In this document: positions 1 to 6,057 of the stretch, piece by piece | Layout of the letters: each line of letters begins with the position of its first letter | How positions within the stretch are numbered: position 1 is the stretch's first letter | Assembly: GCA_905480085.1 (NCBI GenBank) | Contig: CAJQPD010000098.1 | Location: 1 to 6,160 of the forward strand | Length of the DNA: 6,160 nt | Direction of reading: 5' to 3' | Origin: an uncultured Acidimicrobiia bacterium | GTDB lineage: Bacteria > Actinomycetota > Acidimicrobiia > Spongiisociales > JAENVV01 | The notes under the pieces: generated by a model | Seen by the model: only the letters and a program-made list of their open reading frames with translations | The model's database searches: none | Told to the model about the DNA's origin: nothing | Translations under genes and position numbers: made by a program

Positions 1-1955
1 CAAACCGTTCAATCGCCTGGCCAGGCACCGTTGTCTGGGTCCTGCACATGGCGTTGGCTCCGGCCTTCGCCTCAGTGTTACTCGCCGCCCCATCGGTCGA
101 CGCCAAATGGCAACACAACCCGACCCATTTCTGGTTGGTCGCCATCGTGGCTTTCGCCAACCTCATACTCGCCACCCGCATTGGACGAGAGGCTCAAGCT
201 CGCAACGACGCACGACTATTCCTGATGTCCTTGTCGTATTCGGTGAGTGCAGCCTTCTTTGGGGTCCATGCGTTGGCTACTCCCAAGCTGCTCGCCGGGG
301 GCGCCAACCTCGGATTTTCGCTCGCTATGCCGGCCGGCCTGTTCGTGGCAGCCATCCTCGCCGCTTTGTCTTCCCTCGAGTGGTCGGAGTCACGATCGGT
401 GGCGATCGTCCGCTCCCGAACACAGCTGACAATCGGGGTCCTGGCGATTGCGGCTGCGTGGCTGTATCTCAGCGTGAACGACATCGCACCACTCGGAGTT
501 TCGCTCGAAGAATCGGGACTTTCTGACTTCTTCTTGCCTCTCGAAGCCATCGGTGTGGCACTGTTCCTGGTGGCGGCCTTCCGCTACTACCTCGTCTACC
601 GGTCCCGACCCTCACCGGTAGCGATGGCTTTGGTTACCTCACTGGTGTTGCTGGCTGAGGTGGTGGTTCTCGTCGGCCTCGCTCGACCATGGCAGCTCTC
701 GTGGTGGACGTGGCATGTCGTCATCCTCGTCAGTTACGGATATGTCGCATACGCTTCGTATGTCCAGTTCCGGCGTGAGGGACGACCCGGAGCACTGTTC
801 TCGTCGGTGGCACTGGCCAGCACCGTCGAGGAAATAAAATCTGAATTCCGCAGCGCCCTTGAACAGTTGGTCTCGGCTATTGCAACGACCGCGTCTTCGG
901 CCGATGCCCAACTCGCCGCCCGAAGCCTCGGCGAGCAGTTCGGCCTTTCGATCGGGCAAACCGACATTCTCGAGGACGCCGCCGCGGCGGTGGCAACCGA
1001 ACGACGCCAGTCCGGTGTGCTGGCCGCCATGGCGACCATTTCACGACAACCGCTCGATGACGTTACGGAGGCCCAACTAGGTGACCTGGCAGCCGAGGCC
1101 CTGGGTGGGGCCATGGGAGTAGAGATCCGGTTCGTACCCGGCCCCGACGAATCCGGGCCAAGCGAAGCCTGCCCGGTGACCTTTCACGACCGCCGCTTCG
1201 GCACGCTCCATATGGCTCCGGGCACTGGAGGCAGCAAGGATCAAGACCTCGTGCAATCGTTCGCTGACCACCTCGGCATGGCGCTGGGAAACCTGGTCGT
1301 TTATCGCGATCTGCGGCGCCTGTTTGGCCGCTACGTGTCACCGGCGATCGCTACCCGGCTCCTCAATGACCCGAAGAATGCCGAACTGGGTGGCGTGATG
1401 GTGGAAACCACCGTGCTCTTCGCCGACCTGCGGGGATTCACCTCATACACCGAGGGCGTCCAACACCCCGGCGATGTCGTCGATCTTCTCAATCGATACT
1501 TCACGACAGTTGTGCCGATTCTGCTCGACGAAGGTGGAACCGTCGACAAGTTCGTAGGTGACGCCGTCATGGCCGTTTTCAACACACCGATTCTCCAACC
1601 GGACCACGCCGTACGCGCCGTACGCGCCGCCTACCGAATGCAGCAGGCCATCGGCGAGCTGATTCGGGATCGGCCCGACTGGCCCCAGTTCCGAATCGGG
1701 GTCAATACCGGTTCAGCGTTGGTTGGCAACATCGGCAGCGACGAGCTGCGCAACTACACGGCTATCGGCGACGCCGTGAATGTGGCAGCCCGCCTCGAAA
1801 CTGCCACCGAGCCCGGCGAGATCCTGATGGGAGCGACCACCTACGACCTGGTGCGACATGTCGTTACTGCCGAGCAAATCCAGCCGATCGACGCCAAAGG
1901 CAAAGCTGAACCAGTGGCTGCCTACCGTCTTGTTTCGATCAGCGACCAAGGCTGA
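1..1955 (+). CDS. Membrane-anchored class III adenylate/guanylate cyclase (5' end outside window)
   Basis: Likely makes cAMP (possibly cGMP) from the nucleoside triphosphate at the inner face of the membrane. Residues are numbered from the ATG at base 48. That ATG is probably not the start: the frame stays open to base 3, no ribosome binding site precedes it, and it falls inside a hydrophobic helix. About eight membrane segments follow (one across the ATG, then near 27-45, 58-78, 87-108, 126-143, 160-182, 190-211 and 219-241). A helical linker (about 255-325) and a GAF-like region (about 327-420) come next, then the cyclase domain (about 424-630). Metal-binding aspartates are D460 (FADLRGF) and D505 (KFVGD). 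The base-selecting pair is K501 and T571, and the transition-state residues are N578 and R582 (NVAAR). A Lys/Thr pair is the class IIIb pattern. All catalytic positions are intact, so it should be active. It ends in TGA, 46 bp from the convergent SDR gene. The family is sure; the true start and the input signal are unknown. Confidence 0.93.
   Translation, partial: NRSIAWPGTVVWVLHMALAPAFASVLLAAPSVDAKWQHNPTHFWLVAIVAFANLILATRIGREAQARNDARLFLMSLSYSVSAAFFGVHALATPKLLAGGANLGFSLAMPAGLFVAAILAALSSLEWSESRSVAIVRSRTQLTIGVLAIAAAWLYLSVNDIAPLGVSLEESGLSDFFLPLEAIGVALFLVAAFRYYLVYRSRPSPVAMALVTSLVLLAEVVVLVGLARPWQLSWWTWHVVILVSYGYVAYASYVQFRREGRPGALFSSVALASTVEEIKSEFRSALEQLVSAIATTASSADAQLAARSLGEQFGLSIGQTDILEDAAAAVATERRQSGVLAAMATISRQPLDDVTEAQLGDLAAEALGGAMGVEIRFVPGPDESGPSEACPVTFHDRRFGTLHMAPGTGGSKDQDLVQSFADHLGMALGNLVVYRDLRRLFGRYVSPAIATRLLNDPKNAELGGVMVETTVLFADLRGFTSYTEGVQHPGDVVDLLNRYFTTVVPILLDEGGTVDKFVGDAVMAVFNTPILQPDHAVRAVRAAYRMQQAIGELIRDRPDWPQFRIGVNTGSALVGNIGSDELRNYTAIGDAVNVAARLETATEPGEILMGATTYDLVRHVVTAEQIQPIDAKGKAEPVAAYRLVSISDQG
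1608..1625 (+). repeat. Two-copy 9-bp tandem repeat inside the cyclase gene
   Basis: GCCGTACGC occurs twice in direct succession and is followed by another GCC. It encodes Ala-Val-Arg twice (residues 521-526) in the helix after the KFVGD motif. The repeat keeps the frame, and an alanine/arginine-rich helix is normal here in class III cyclases. It is probably codon coincidence or an old in-frame slippage rather than a functional element. Confidence 0.5.
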
Positions 1956-2001
1956 CAGGTCGGTCCGCCCGAAGGCAATCTACGTTCGTCTTAGTGGCGC
2001 C

Positions 2002-2760
2002 CTAGATCGCCATCAACCCCCCATCGGCTGCGAACGTATGACCGTTCACATAGGACGCCTCATCCGAGCAGAGCCACACAACGACTTCCGCCATTTCGGA
2101 AGGTTCGCCAACCCGGGCCATCGGCGTGTTGCCGATGACGGCGTCGATCAGCTCGGGGTTCTCCTCCATGAAACCGGCCACCATAGGAGTGTTGATCACT
2201 CCGGGACACAAGGCATTGAACCGAATACCCGAGGTTCCATAGTCAGCGACTGCCGACTTCGTGAGCCCGGCGACACCGTGCTTGGAGGCGACGTACGGGG
2301 CGATGTTGCCGAAACCCTTGAGGCCGGCGACCGAAGACGTGTTGACGATGGCGCCCTTGCCCTGCTTGAGCATGGCGGGGATCTCATACTTCATGCCGAA
2401 GAAGACACCAGACAGATTGACGGCAATTACCCGGTTCCAGTTTTCGGTTGTCTGATCGGCAAGCAAGGCTTGCTCGCCGTCGATTCCCGCATTGTTATGG
2501 GCATAGTCGAGACGTCCGAATGCGGCCACGGTCTGATCGACCATGTCTTTGACCTGCATCTCTTGGGAAACGTCAACCTCGATGAAGATCGCTTCCCCAC
2601 CGGTGGAGTTGATGTGCTCTTCGGTGGCAACGCCACCCAACTTGTCAAGATCGGCGACCGCTACCTTGGCTCCGTATCTGGCAAAGGCGTAGGCCGTCGC
2701 CCTTCCGATACCGCTCCCGGCCCCAGTGACCAACGCCACCTTGCCGTTCATGTCTGGCAT
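2002..2760 (-). CDS. Classical short-chain dehydrogenase/reductase (SDR), glucose 1-dehydrogenase-like
   Basis: A soluble 252-residue oxidoreductase, the usual length for a classical SDR, that would interconvert an alcohol and a ketone/aldehyde or lactone using NAD(P). The Rossmann glycine motif TGAGSGIG is at residues 12-19. D37 at the end of the second strand (VADLD) favours NAD(H) over NADP(H). D63 is in the adenine-pocket EVDV motif, and NNAG is at 89-92. The full catalytic tetrad is visible: N115, S143, Y156 and K160 (YVASK). The PG and NTPM elements at 186-193 form the substrate-lid region, and the C-terminus has the usual ADGG. The ATG at 2760 is chosen because a strong Shine-Dalgarno, AAGGAGGAG, lies just upstream. 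The gene converges with the cyclase and follows the 2-hydroxyacid dehydrogenase on the same strand, across a 219-bp gap with a hairpin, so it is probably transcribed from its own promoter. The substrate cannot be read from the sequence; FabG-like, sugar and secondary-alcohol dehydrogenases share all these motifs. Confidence 0.95.
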   Translation of the reverse strand: MPDMNGKVALVTGAGSGIGRATAYAFARYGAKVAVADLDKLGGVATEEHINSTGGEAIFIEVDVSQEMQVKDMVDQTVAAFGRLDYAHNNAGIDGEQALLADQTTENWNRVIAVNLSGVFFGMKYEIPAMLKQGKGAIVNTSSVAGLKGFGNIAPYVASKHGVAGLTKSAVADYGTSGIRFNALCPGVINTPMVAGFMEENPELIDAVIGNTPMARVGEPSEMAEVVVWLCSDEASYVNGHTFAADGGLMAI

Positions 2761-2762
2761 GG

Positions 2763-2771
2763 CTCCTCCTT
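2763..2771 (-). promoter_or_regulatory. Strong Shine-Dalgarno for the SDR gene
   Basis: Read on the minus strand this is AAGGAGGAG, with the AGGAGG core 4 nt before the ATG at 2760. It is the best ribosome binding site in the window and fixes the SDR start. It also suggests the gene is translated independently of the 2-hydroxyacid dehydrogenase upstream. Confidence 0.85.
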
Positions 2772-2905
2772 CGTCGGTGGTTTGCGAGACGGATGGGCGC
2801 CTCGAATCCCATCGGTTGGGAATCCCCGACTATCGACATGGGAACATTGATCTCGGCCCGGTAGAAGGGGGCGAAGGTCACGAGCGGCCGGCGCCTATCT
2901 CAAAG

Positions 2906-2938
2906 CTCGAACTCGGGCACAGACGGCCCGAGTTCGAG
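2906..2938 (-). terminator. 13-bp perfect hairpin after the 2-hydroxyacid dehydrogenase gene (likely terminator)
   Basis: Arms CTCGAACTCGGGC (2906-2918) and GCCCGAGTTCGAG (2926-2938) pair perfectly around a 7-nt loop. On the minus strand the hairpin starts 41 nt after the TAG stop of the 2-hydroxyacid dehydrogenase and is followed by CTTTGAGAT. That is only a short T-run, so termination may be partial or Rho-assisted. A smaller imperfect hairpin (2955-2962 with 2969-2976, loop 2963-2968) sits between the stop codon and this one. The rest of the 219-bp gap to the SDR start shows no reading frame I trust. It should hold an SDR promoter, but I cannot point to clear -35/-10 boxes. Confidence 0.65.
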
Positions 2939-2979
2939 ATCAGCGACCTGGCATGTGCCCAACGGCTATTGGGTACCTG

Positions 2980-4002
2980 CTATCCGATCGCCTCGTCCTG
3001 GCGGGCAGCTTCGCCGTAAACCTCGGGGTTGAGAATGTCGAACGGGCGCTTCCCCTCGAGGAAACGTTCGATGTTGTGCACGGTTCGTAAGGCCATCTCG
3101 TCGCGCGTTTCGCGAGCGGCCGATCCGATATGTGGGGTCAACACAACATTCGGGAGATCGTAGAGGCCGGGACGCGGACCCGGGTTGGGCTCGGGTACCT
3201 CGGTTTCAAACACGTCGAGACCGGCACCCCGGATGCGTCCCTCACGCAAGGCAGTCTCCAACGCACCTTCGTCAATAACCGGACCCCGGGAAGTATTGAT
3301 AAGGATGGCACTCGGCTTCATCAGCGATATGAGCTCCTCGCCAACCAACCCTCGAGTTTCAACGGTGAGGGCAGGATTCAGGGATATGAAATCCGATTCC
3401 ATGAAGAGATCCTCGATCGACCGGTACTCGGCGTTGCCCAACACGAATTCTTCAGCCGGGGTCAGTCGGGTGCGCTTGTTGTAGATAATGCGCATCTCGC
3501 AGGCGGCCGCTCGCTTGGCGACCTGGGCTCCAATGGTGCCCATACCCACGATGCCCAAGGTCTTGCCGAACAAACGAGTACCGAGAAACGCCGTCGACTG
3601 ATTCTGGGTCCACTTCCCATCCCGAAGAAACTGGCCGGCCTCAGGGAGACGCCAGGCCGTGGCCATGAGTAACGCAAAGGTGAATTCGGCGGCTGTCTTG
3701 CTAACAAATTGCGGGAGGCCGCACACCGGAACATTCCGACGGGTGCAGGCCTGTTGATCCACGAACGTCGCCTTCATATGCATGGCGGCTACGAGTTTGA
3801 GCGGGAGGGCCGCGTTGATCACCTCTTCATCAAACTCCACCTCCCCCATCGCGTACAGAATGTCCTTGTCCGCCACGGCGGCCATGATCTCGTCGTGCGG
3901 CATTGGCCCATCTGTCCCCGAGTACATCGTCACCTCGCCGAGCTGCCGTAGCTTGTCGAGGGCAACTTCCGAAATGGCTTGAGGTACAAATATCTTCACC
4001 AT
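2980..4002 (-). CDS. NAD(P)-dependent D-2-hydroxyacid dehydrogenase (phosphoglycerate dehydrogenase/glyoxylate-2-ketoaldonate reductase family)
   Basis: A cytosolic enzyme interconverting a 2-keto acid and a D-2-hydroxy acid. The 340-residue length fits the short members without an ACT domain, so it is unlikely to be a regulated serine-pathway SerA. The Rossmann motif GMGTIG is at 153-158. The second strand ends Y174-N175-K176-R177, with no acidic residue and two basic ones, which suggests NADP(H). The catalytic triad is R239 (NTSRG), E268 (DVFETE) and H291 (TPHIGSA). The C-terminal ILNPEVYG segment is typical. In the N-terminal substrate domain the usual glycine-rich G-x-D loop is replaced by M74-H-M-K77-ATFVD, which may mean an unusual substrate. 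The ATG at 4002 is chosen because homology begins at MVKIFVP. AAAGGA lies 12 nt upstream, a rather long spacing. An in-frame TTG at 4062 would add 20 residues unlike the family. The gene is divergent from the lactone oxidase. Family assignment is firm; substrate is open. Confidence 0.93.
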   Translation of the reverse strand: MVKIFVPQAISEVALDKLRQLGEVTMYSGTDGPMPHDEIMAAVADKDILYAMGEVEFDEEVINAALPLKLVAAMHMKATFVDQQACTRRNVPVCGLPQFVSKTAAEFTFALLMATAWRLPEAGQFLRDGKWTQNQSTAFLGTRLFGKTLGIVGMGTIGAQVAKRAAACEMRIIYNKRTRLTPAEEFVLGNAEYRSIEDLFMESDFISLNPALTVETRGLVGEELISLMKPSAILINTSRGPVIDEGALETALREGRIRGAGLDVFETEVPEPNPGPRPGLYDLPNVVLTPHIGSAARETRDEMALRTVHNIERFLEGKRPFDILNPEVYGEAARQDEAIG

Positions 4003-4207
4003 GATGGTTCGTATTCCTTTGAGTTGGAGGCACGGGGCAGATTGCCGCTGGGGCCTAGACAAACAAACCTAGCCACAAAAAGAGGTTCGCGGCCAGACCT
4101 TGCCCTTCGGTACACCAGCCGGGCGAGCTCTCGGACACCCGGAGAGCGAACAACTAGCCAGCGCTTCTCGACCGCTCGCAACCTAGGGGTCGAGGTAAGC
4201 TCGATCC
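4003..4207. promoter_or_regulatory. Divergent intergenic region between the 2-hydroxyacid dehydrogenase and the lactone oxidase
   Basis: This 205-bp gap separates two divergent genes and so should contain a promoter for each. I see no convincing sigma-70-like -35/-10 pair on either strand. Visible structure: two CCTAG pentamers 14 bp apart (4054-4058 and 4068-4072) in an A-rich, C-containing stretch; a third CCTAG in the palindrome CCTAGG (4182-4187); and an inverted repeat GCTCTC/GAGAGC (4127-4132 and 4142-4147). Any could be a regulator site, but none is strong. A weak GAGGT (4192-4196) lies 11 nt before the lactone oxidase ATG. Confidence 0.5.
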
Positions 4208-5413
4208 ATGACGGTGTGGTCCAACTGGGTAGGTAATCAGTCCTTCGAACCCCGCGACGTTGCGGCGGTTTCGACCGAAGCCGAGATTCAACGACACGTA
4301 GCCAAGGCAGTCGCCGCTGGATCCAGGATTCGTACGGTTGGTACGGCGCACTCCTTCACGCCCATCGTCGAAACCGACGTTCTCCTCGACATGTCGGCGA
4401 TGCGGGGCATCGTCGACATCGACGCCGACCAACGACTGGTGCGGGTGCTTCCCAAGACGACCATCGGCGACTTCGGCGAGCCGTTGTGGAAGCAGGGCCT
4501 GGCTCTGGCGAACCAGGGTGACATCGACACTCAGGCGATTGCCGGTTCCGTTGCCACCGCCACACATGGATCAGGCCGCCACTTCCCCTCCTTCTCGGCA
4601 ACACTCGAGGGAGCGCGGCTGGTCGACGGGAACGGACAACTGGTCGAGGTGACCCGTCAGACACATCCCGACCATCTGGCAGCCCTCCAGACTTCGATTG
4701 GGATGCTCGGCATCATGACCGAACTGACCATCAAAGTCGTCCCCGCATATCACCTCCACGCTCGGACCGAAATCGTGCCGTTCGCCGAAGTGCTCGAAAC
4801 GTTCGAACGCGATATCGACATATACCGCCACTACGGGCTGTTCTGGATGCCGACCGACGAGTCGGCCCGGCTGTACAACCTTGAAGGGGCCGGTGCCGAC
4901 GACTGTGTCGTGAAGCGGTATCTCGAGGTCGACGCAGGCGCTGATGTCGATCTCGGATCCCATGAGCGAATGGATCGTTCCTACCGGATCTACCCAATGG
5001 TCTACGACCCGAACTTCCATGAGGTGGAATACTTCCTCCCGTTGGAACGGTGGCGCGACATCCTGGTGGAAATGCGCCGCCTCATGCTCCGCTGGCATCC
5101 GCTAAGCATCTATCCACTCGAAATCCGGGTGGTGGCCGGCGAAGAGGCATGGATGAGCCCCAACTACCACCGCGACAACCTGGTCGTCTCGATCTCAGGT
5201 CAGCCCGGGGTCGACTACTGGCCATACCTGCGAGCCTGCGACAGCCTCTTCGCCGAATTCGGCGGCCGTCCCCACTGGGGCAAGCTCCACTTCATGACGG
5301 CCGATCGCCTGGCCCGGTTATTTCCCCGGTATGAAGATTTCCTCGATGTGCGACGCCAATTCGACCCGTCCGGCGTGTTCCTGAACGACCACCTCCGCCC
5401 GCTGTTCGAATAA
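4208..5413 (+). CDS. FAD-dependent sugar-1,4-lactone oxidase/dehydrogenase (gulonolactone/arabinonolactone/alditol oxidase family)
   Basis: A flavoenzyme that would oxidise an aldono-1,4-lactone or alditol, passing electrons to oxygen or another acceptor. It has 401 residues, near the family norm of about 400-430. The N-terminal PCMH-type FAD domain carries VGTAHSFTP (44-52), where H48 is the position often covalently joined to FAD. It also has ANQGDIDTQ (101-109) and ATATHGSG (116-123). The C-terminal substrate domain carries E305-I-R307 and RPHWGK (354-359); equivalent Glu, Arg and Lys residues line the alditol oxidase active site. It ends with the family signature DPSGVFLND (386-394). From memory, the WSNW start, NQGD, THG and PHWGK blocks resemble the mycobacterial L-gulono-1,4-lactone dehydrogenase; I have not aligned them. 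No signal peptide or membrane helix is seen. The ATG at 4208 fits the family start, with only a weak GAGGT 11 nt upstream. Exact substrate and electron acceptor cannot be decided from sequence. Confidence 0.92.
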   Translation: MTVWSNWVGNQSFEPRDVAAVSTEAEIQRHVAKAVAAGSRIRTVGTAHSFTPIVETDVLLDMSAMRGIVDIDADQRLVRVLPKTTIGDFGEPLWKQGLALANQGDIDTQAIAGSVATATHGSGRHFPSFSATLEGARLVDGNGQLVEVTRQTHPDHLAALQTSIGMLGIMTELTIKVVPAYHLHARTEIVPFAEVLETFERDIDIYRHYGLFWMPTDESARLYNLEGAGADDCVVKRYLEVDAGADVDLGSHERMDRSYRIYPMVYDPNFHEVEYFLPLERWRDILVEMRRLMLRWHPLSIYPLEIRVVAGEEAWMSPNYHRDNLVVSISGQPGVDYWPYLRACDSLFAEFGGRPHWGKLHFMTADRLARLFPRYEDFLDVRRQFDPSGVFLNDHLRPLFE

Positions 5414-5510
5414 TCGGGTTCCCGCTCATTCCCAGCCCCGCGCTTGTAAAGAGGGGACGCAGCGACCCCAGCCCCATCGATCATCAACGCTCTCGCATGA
5501 AACGACAAGT

Positions 5511-5514
5511 GAGG
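5511..5514 (+). promoter_or_regulatory. Ribosome binding site of the SnoaL-like gene
   Basis: GAGG (in AGTGAGGTACAC) lies 5 nt before the ATG at 5520 and fixes that start. The 106-bp gap after the lactone oxidase stop (5414-5519) holds no other gene and no clear terminator, so cotranscription with the lactone oxidase is possible. Confidence 0.7.
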
Positions 5515-5519
5515 TACAC

Positions 5520-5924
5520 ATGTCAGAACATGAAGAAGCCCTGATGGCATTGATGGTCAGGCACATCAACGCTTGGAACAACCATGACCTGGAAGCCTTG
5601 ATGCAGCTGTTTGCCACCGACGGAGTATTCGAAGCTTCCGGCGGACCCGACGTCGAAGGGCAGCGATTTGAAGGAGAGACCGAAGTCCGGGCGGCCTTCG
5701 CATCGGTGTTCGAGAGAATGCCCGATGCCCACTGGGGAGGTGGGCGCCACCACGTGATCAGCCCCGAATATTGCGTATCCGAGTGGACGTTGACCGGCAC
5801 GCTGGCCGACGGGAGTCGACTTGAGGTCAATGGATGTGACTTTCTCACAGTCCATGAAGGTCTGATCAGGCGCAAAAACTCGTACCGCAAGCAGCGACCG
5901 CCAACTGGTCAACGAACCAACTGA
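5520..5924 (+). CDS. SnoaL-like / NTF2-fold small protein
   Basis: A 134-residue soluble protein of the SnoaL/NTF2-like superfamily (alpha+beta cone fold), whose members include isomerases, cyclases, dehydratases and plain ligand-binding proteins. Visible family features: the first helix with AWNNHDLEALMQLFATDGVF (residues 18-37); the helix EVRAAFASVFERMPDAHW (55-72); and the strand pattern SEWTLTGT (87-94), then VNGCDFLTV (103-111) and LIRRKNSYRK (115-124). The characteristic ending (x-D-F ... G-x-I ... K-x-x-Y/S) is present. It lacks a signal peptide or membrane segment. The start is supported by a good GAGG. It follows the lactone oxidase by 106 bp on the same strand and might be coexpressed, though nothing in the sequence ties its function to that enzyme. 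Reaction and ligand are unknown; the fold assignment is good. Confidence 0.88.
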   Translation: MSEHEEALMALMVRHINAWNNHDLEALMQLFATDGVFEASGGPDVEGQRFEGETEVRAAFASVFERMPDAHWGGGRHHVISPEYCVSEWTLTGTLADGSRLEVNGCDFLTVHEGLIRRKNSYRKQRPPTGQRTN

Positions 5925-5981
5925 TCGAGGTTCGCTTCGACTTCTAGCAATGCGCATGATCAATGCGGGACCAGAGGGGGA

Positions 5982-5993
5982 CTGGATTCGAAC
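5982..5993 (-). other. tRNA T-arm-like fragment
   Basis: CTGGATTCGAAC (plus strand) matches 11 of 12 bases of the T-arm of the tRNA-Val gene 85 bp to the right (6067-6078), in the same orientation. No paired T-stem, anticodon arm or acceptor stem surrounds it, so it is not a tRNA gene. It may be a remnant of a tRNA 3' end or chance. The rest of the 133-bp gap from the SnoaL-like stop to the tRNA holds only this and the tRNA terminator. Confidence 0.3.
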
Positions 5994-6023
5994 GAGGAAA
6001 TGGCACCACTCGCCCGGAAATCA

Positions 6024-6052
6024 AGAAACCCCGCTCTGGGAGCGGGGTTTCT
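6024..6052 (-). terminator. Intrinsic terminator of the tRNA-Val gene
   Basis: AGAAACCCCGCT (6024-6035) and AGCGGGGTTTCT (6041-6052) form a 12-bp perfect stem with a 5-nt loop. On the minus strand it begins 5 nt after the tRNA discriminator base. The T-rich part lies in the descending arm and continues as TTTCTTGATTT, the usual arrangement for a tRNA transcript terminator. Because the stem is symmetric with A-rich and T-rich flanks, it could also stop plus-strand transcripts from the SnoaL-like gene. Confidence 0.85.
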
Positions 6053-6057
6053 GGTGA

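Noticed and set aside
48..50. ATG at 48 as the true start of the cyclase
   Set aside because: The frame continues open to the window edge, no Shine-Dalgarno precedes it, and it lies inside a hydrophobic helix (VVWVLHMALAPAF).
639..1114. Open frames on the minus strand inside the cyclase gene
   Set aside because: They are shadows of the cyclase frame with low-complexity Ser/Ala/Arg-rich translations and no start signals or domains.
2800..2830. Imperfect inverted repeat (AATCCC...GGGAAT) upstream of the SDR, as an operator
   Set aside because: The arms are only about five or six bases with a mismatch, which is too weak in GC-rich DNA to call a binding site.
1858..2850. A 330-codon open frame on the plus strand, overlapping the cyclase 3' end and running antisense to the whole SDR gene
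   Set aside because: The SDR on the other strand has every family motif and a strong ribosome binding site. The antisense frame shows no recognisable domain, and long antisense frames are expected in high-GC genes.
2980..4002. Naming the hydroxyacid dehydrogenase serA
   Set aside because: It lacks the C-terminal regulatory domain of many SerA proteins, has an NADP-like cofactor motif and an atypical substrate loop, and no serine pathway genes are nearby.
4003..4062. Upstream in-frame TTG start (4062) for the 2-hydroxyacid dehydrogenase, adding 20 residues
   Set aside because: The extra residues do not look like family sequence and the start codon is TTG. The ATG at 4002 begins exactly at the conserved first strand (MVKIFVP).
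4571..5098. A 175-codon minus-strand frame inside the lactone oxidase gene
   Set aside because: It is fully antisense to a well-supported flavoenzyme, and its translation shows no known fold or plausible start context.
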